Assembly (NCBI RefSeq): GCF_019649055.1
Contig: NW_026570291.1
Coordinates: 496,001-560,000, forward strand
Reading direction: 5' to 3'
Source of the DNA: Paramacrobiotus metropolitanus
Taxonomy: Eukaryota > Tardigrada > Eutardigrada > Parachela > Macrobiotidae
DNA length: 64,000 nucleotides
The position numbers and the translations under genes were made by a program. This document shows, piece by piece, positions 59,749-64,000 of this stretch; within the stretch, counting starts at the first letter, position 1, and each line of letters begins with the position of its first letter. The notes under the pieces were generated by a model, which worked only from the letters and a program-made list of their open reading frames with translations, had not been told where the DNA came from and did no database searches.

Positions 59749-60500
59749 TGTGAATGCAGGGATGGCTTGTTAGCACATGTGCCGATCATCTTGTCGATTA
59801 TACTGCAGAAGTATTGATAATTCGAAGTATAGCTGTTCAGCCGCTTTGACAGTATGTGCTCAGTGCACAATACCGCATAACGTTCTACGCTGCCACGACA
59901 TCCGTAGCTGTTCTTATTCTTACTGAATTAGCGAGGTCTTTGTGGCAGTTTCTATCTTATTGTCTAAACTTTAAGGAATTACAGTGCTCGTACCGAAAAC
60001 TTTGCAAGAGGCAAATGATAATTGGTCTGGTAATGCTGTGACAGTCGGAGAAATGCGTTAGTGCGTTTCTCAAATGGCGTTTTACAACAGAAATTGTAAA
60101 AGAAAGGCCACACGATCGTTCAGCACTTCACCTTTGCATTCCACAGCAGTGTAAACTGCAAACAGTGTAACTCTGGCTGTGCTTGTCCACCATTGAGCTA
60201 TTCGCAACTCCTATTAAGAATGAATTCCAACACCACCTTTTGACTACACCCATCCCCTTCGCACACCTCTTGTGGCTATTCTCACCTCTTTATTGCATTT
60301 GTTACACAGTGAGTTATTTACACATAAATGTTTGAATTTTAATTGTGATTTGAAAACTTATAAGGTACGCCTGAATCAGCCTATGTATGCCGGTATAAAA
60401 AAAGGCGAAACAGTCAATCCCTTGCACAAATTAAATGTTCGCGTAAATCGGGAAGATTTCTGGCTCTGACTGTCGGAGTATTATTGCCAGTTTATTGCTA
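59749..60500. other. Intergenic
   Basis: Nothing identified. Confidence 0.35.
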
Positions 60501-60740
60501 CTCACCTTGACGTGACGTAATTCTCGTCTAACTACCAAATAAATTCCAAAAATTTCACCCACTGAAACTGTTGAAGACAAATGAATGCGCAAAGGTAACG
60601 ATGAGCTGTCTATCCCGGAAGCCGTACTGGCTGTAAATCAGTAATGATGTTGGCGGCGAAATAAATAATGATATGGGTCAAATTGGCGGTTGGCGATTGC
60701 GTACAGTATCAGTATCAGCAAAAAGGAACAGCGAGAAATG
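60501..60740 (-). pseudogene. Decayed copy of two guanylate cyclase exons
   Basis: This stretch aligns base by base with 62460-62690 of the receptor guanylate cyclase gene. It shares 'ccttgacgt.acgtaat.ctcgt', the 'gcgcaaaggtaa.gatga' region, 'cc.ggaagc.gta.tg.ctg.aaatca' and the 'cagtatca.c.aaaaagg' start of the next exon. Substitutions and small indels break the frame, and the match ends before the rest of the catalytic domain. It is in the same orientation as the active gene, so it is a leftover of a tandem duplication. Confidence 0.8.
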
Positions 60741-62238
60741 TCCAGGCCGCTGCATCAATGCATTGTACAACTCCTCATTCGTCCAGCCACATCGAATTCA
60801 GCGTTTTTTAGTCTAGAGATGATCCCTCTCCACTGCCGGACAGTGACGAAATCAGCTTAAAGCAAAATCATAAATACGAACGAATTAAAGCAGCTTAAAG
60901 ATTAAAACTGCATACGAACAAACGTGACTTACGCAGCACTTTTGATTGTGTCGAAACTCGAAAGGAATTTCCTTAATATCCGATTTTGCCTTACAAGATA
61001 TCGTACAGATATGTCATGTTTTTTGGCCGGCTTTGTTAGTTGTTTAATGTATTTCGCAATACGTATCACTCCACAATAAATGGAGTTATTCGACAGCCGG
61101 GTCGATCTGTTTCTGACCAGCATCAGAGCCAGAATTCAAGAAACTGTGAAATGAGTCAAACTTTCGAATACAAGATAAACAGCAAAAGTTGTGAATTCTT
61201 CCGTTCATTAGAAATAATGTCCCGAACTGCAGGGCCAACTGAGCCCAACCCATTGGGGCTCAGCTGATCCTACAAGTCGGGTCTGTTGGGGGCTGCAAAA
61301 TACACCAAACAATACATAATTGAATGTATCCTTGTTACAGATTCAAGTATCTGTACAATAGCTAGGAACATCCGGTCTCTCGCTTGCTTTGCAATGTTGG
61401 ACGTGATGCAACTTCAGTGATAACTATGCCCGTGTAGGTTGGTTGAAATCTATGCTGGGAACTGGGTCCTGGGATAAACAAGCTTAATTTGAGCCTATGC
61501 GTACATTTGACGGTGCACTTTGTCGGACTGGGTCCTTTAATCTGCTGGTACAAAATGAAAAGTACTGGATGTAGTTTTTCAAAAAGCCGGTGCCATTTTA
61601 TTATTGTTAGGCATAGACGTTAACATTCTGTTAGCCAAAAGGACAGCAATTGACGAGACAGCGAAGCCTTCGAGCTATTAATTTGCTTTGCAATTAGCGG
61701 TACCTAACAGTAGGTTTGAATTACCTACCTTGCGTACAGTTTCTGTGTGTGGGCTTGTTAAATAATTCGAAGGTTGAATCCGTAACTGTTCAAACTGATC
61801 GCTGAGAACAGCAGTTAACCGTTACCAGATAAACGCAGTAATATAAAGAGATGTTCCCTGTTCAGATTTTATAACGCGGCTCTTTTATATCTACAAATCT
61901 TGCCTTTCTTTCATTTGGCGGACGTGAGTACATTGTGGAAATAGACCTTTCAAGACTTCTGTCTGATTAAAGAACACCAGCACAAACCGATGCTACACTA
62001 CGTGTTCCGTAATGTTATGCAAAATGTAGCCACTGAGGTGGTGAGTCCTCCCGTTTCAGTACTTTAACAGTGATGCTAAGACGTCGTTACTTCTGCAGAA
62101 CATGGAACTGCTTTAAATTAATTTATTGCAGACGCACTCTAAGCGGCTCGCAACAATTAGGCCAGTTACTTAGTTTGACCAGCTGACAGATAGATAAAAT
62201 AAAAAAAGACAACATAATCTGGAGATAAAGCTATATTC
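60741..62238. other. Intergenic
   Basis: 3' flank of the guanylate cyclase gene. A hairpin-forming stretch (tgagcccaacc..ttggggctca) lies at about 61240-61264. No gene seen. Confidence 0.4.
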
Positions 62239-63946
62239 TCATTTTACTTGACCTATATCTAGTAAAGAAAATAGCTGCTCGTCCTCTGTAGCGTCGTAAT
62301 CAGGAAGCACTCCACTGAACTCATCACTGCTTATTAACCAGTAAGTCAGCATGGCGCCCTTTCCCTGTAAAACCAATGGCAAATGGCGATATTATTGTTA
62401 ATTATTTAGATACCTGCGAGCACGCGCAGTACGCGGCGTTATCTGTTTTCAGTGCTATGTATACCTTGACGTCACGTAATCCTCGTTCAACTACCCGATA
62501 AATATTGAATTCTTCTAGTAAAACTTTCGTGGCTTCGGATAACTGAATTCGTAAAGGTAAAGATGAACTTTCCATCCTGGAAGCGGTATTGACTGCAAAT
62601 CAATAAACAAACGATGTTAACAATAACACAAATGATCTGGACTGAATTTCTAACCACATACCAGTATCACCAAAAAGGCAGTAGCGAGGCATTTTCAGAC
62701 CCACTATGCCCGCTATCACAGGTCCGCTGTTGATTCCAATCCGAACTTTGAGCGGCTCCGAAAGTACATCGGAAATCTTGACAGTTACCACTGTGCTAAG
62801 AATGCTTAATGCCAGATTGGCAATTTCCGCTGAATGTTTATTCCCGTTACGGTTTGGAATTCCGGAGACGCACATATAAGCGTCGCCAATTGTTTCCACT
62901 TTGTACACGTCGGAACTTTGTATTATGACGGCATCGAAAGCTGCAAAACACTATTATAGTATTATACGGAGTAAATTTTTATTGACGTTAAATACTCTTA
63001 CCGGAGTAAAGGTCATTCAAAAGTTTGACAACTTCAAAAGGTGTGTGAGCAGAGGCAAAGGTTGTAAAGCCAACAATATCTGAGAAGAAAACCGTGGCAC
63101 TCTCGAAGTATTCAGGCTCCACTAATTCGCCACTGGCTAGCTTCGCAGCCAAAGCAGCCGGAAGCATATTGTTCAGCAATGATTCTAGACTCTTGGTCGT
63201 CTTCTCCAGATCTCGGGTTCGCTCCATGACTTTTTCCTCTAAATTAAATGCATACCGTTCTACCGCCACCATCATCGTGTCCAAGATGCTTTTCTGCTTC
63301 GGATTGGCCATTTTCAGCTGCTTTAAAATCTCGGAAAACGTCGGTCGATTGTGGGGAGTGGTATCCCACGTGGACCAAATCAGCGCTCCGATTTCATCGA
63401 ACTTCATGGCCAGTTCGTTATAGTACGCCGGGCGCAGTTGCTCCGATTTGATTTGCTTCAGTAGCATTTGCGGGGATTTGTAGAGATCCTCACTGAGCGC
63501 TTTCAGTACGGATTCATACGGTTCACAACCGGCGAACGTCTCATACACGACGACACCGTAGCTGTAGACATCGGCGGATTTCTGCATGCCACCGGCGGCG
63601 TAAACTCCGGCAATCCACACCAGGGCTTCCGGAGCGGTCCAGAAGAGCAGTTTGTAGTAGTCATACTGGCTGATCTCTTGATTCTGCTCGTCTTGAAGCG
63701 CGCTGTGCACCCGCTCAAATGCGTAGAATTCAATTTTTTGGGCTTTATGCAGAGATAGTTGTTCCCAGTCGCCAATGACGACGTTCCACCGGGCATCAAT
63801 ATAGCAGCAGCTTGTTGTTAGCTGACCGTGGATAATGTTTTTCTGATGCAGGTGAGCCATGCCTTTCGCGATGTCGTTAATGATCGAGTTGCGAAAGATG
63901 TTGTCCAGGTTGAACTTTGTTGTGCGCAGAATGTCGGTGAGTCTAC
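62239..63946 (-). CDS. Receptor-type guanylate cyclase, C-terminal part (gene continues beyond window end)
   Basis: Four exons on the minus strand, phases closing: 63946-63002, 62940-62662, 62592-62465, 62364-62239 (stop). A further exon ends at 63997, where its last four bases and a gtaagt donor are visible. Order: C-lobe of a kinase-homology domain ([19 protein letters not shown] where active kinases have [19 protein letters not shown]), a coiled-coil signalling helix ([20 protein letters not shown]), and a class III cyclase domain. Catalytic residues are complete: both metal Asp ([16 protein letters not shown]), guanine-selecting Glu (KVETIGD) and Cys (RYCLFGDT), plus Asn/Arg (NTASRME). 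[10 protein letters not shown] precedes a 31-residue tail. It makes cGMP at the membrane in response to an extracellular ligand. Ligand-binding and TM exons lie outside the window. A broken copy of two exons is at 60501-60740. Confidence 0.93.
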
Positions 63947-64000
63947 CTGTAAAGAATCCAACATTTGCTAGTATTTTACAATTGCAGTTTACTTACGTAT

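Noticed and set aside
1-64000. CRISPR arrays, bacterial operons or phage genes
   Set aside because: No regularly spaced repeats or prokaryotic gene organisation; the split-gene structure is eukaryotic throughout.

Overview
The window reads as nuclear DNA of an invertebrate animal. Genes are split into many short exons with GT-AG introns, often only 50-120 bases long, and there are no operons or ribosome binding sites. The content points to an ecdysozoan: short ionotropic-receptor-like genes, a CLIP-like six-cysteine knot, eight-cysteine CSab defensins, Ly6 and Ig proteins, a receptor guanylate cyclase and class A GPCRs. A tardigrade is possible, but that is a guess and nothing here proves it. 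Exon models were built by hand from splice signals, reading phase and family conservation. Where every phase closes I say so.

0-6.5 kb holds two tandem lipid phosphate phosphatase (PAP2/LPP) genes. The second has lost catalytic residues and gained a long N-terminus. 9.5-12.9 kb holds a GC-rich gene for an unrecognised membrane protein. At 13.2-13.9 kb (minus) is a Ly6-type GPI protein, and at 15.2-16.4 kb a divergent casein kinase 2 beta subunit. 16.6-24.1 kb holds two divergently transcribed secreted genes rich in Thr/Ser/Ala/Pro; the minus-strand one ends in a CLIP-like cysteine module.

25-30 kb has two copies of a CSab defensin gene (minus). Between them lie a 958-bp element with perfect 27-bp terminal inverted repeats and a class A GPCR whose last exon is separate. 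31-47 kb is a receptor array. It has three copies of a five-exon ionotropic-receptor-like gene. Between copies B and C sits a tandemly duplicated unit of an LRR gene plus an eight-TM gene; in the second unit the LRR gene is a relic. A further M3-like receptor fragment follows copy C.

47.6-52.7 kb (minus) is an eight-repeat annexin of about 720 residues in about 20 exons, like annexin A6 in layout but with none of the usual GxGT calcium loops. 54.6-55.6 kb is a second, intronless GPCR. 56.4-57.8 kb is a foldback-like element with inverted arms of about 140 bp. 58.9-59.7 kb encodes two Ig-like domains. The right end is a receptor guanylate cyclase (minus) that runs off the window, with a decayed duplicate of two of its exons 2 kb away.

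Together the genes lean towards the cell surface and secretion: chemoreception-type receptors, GPCRs, cGMP signalling, mucin-like proteins and antimicrobial peptides. Local tandem duplication followed by decay of one copy occurs at least four times.
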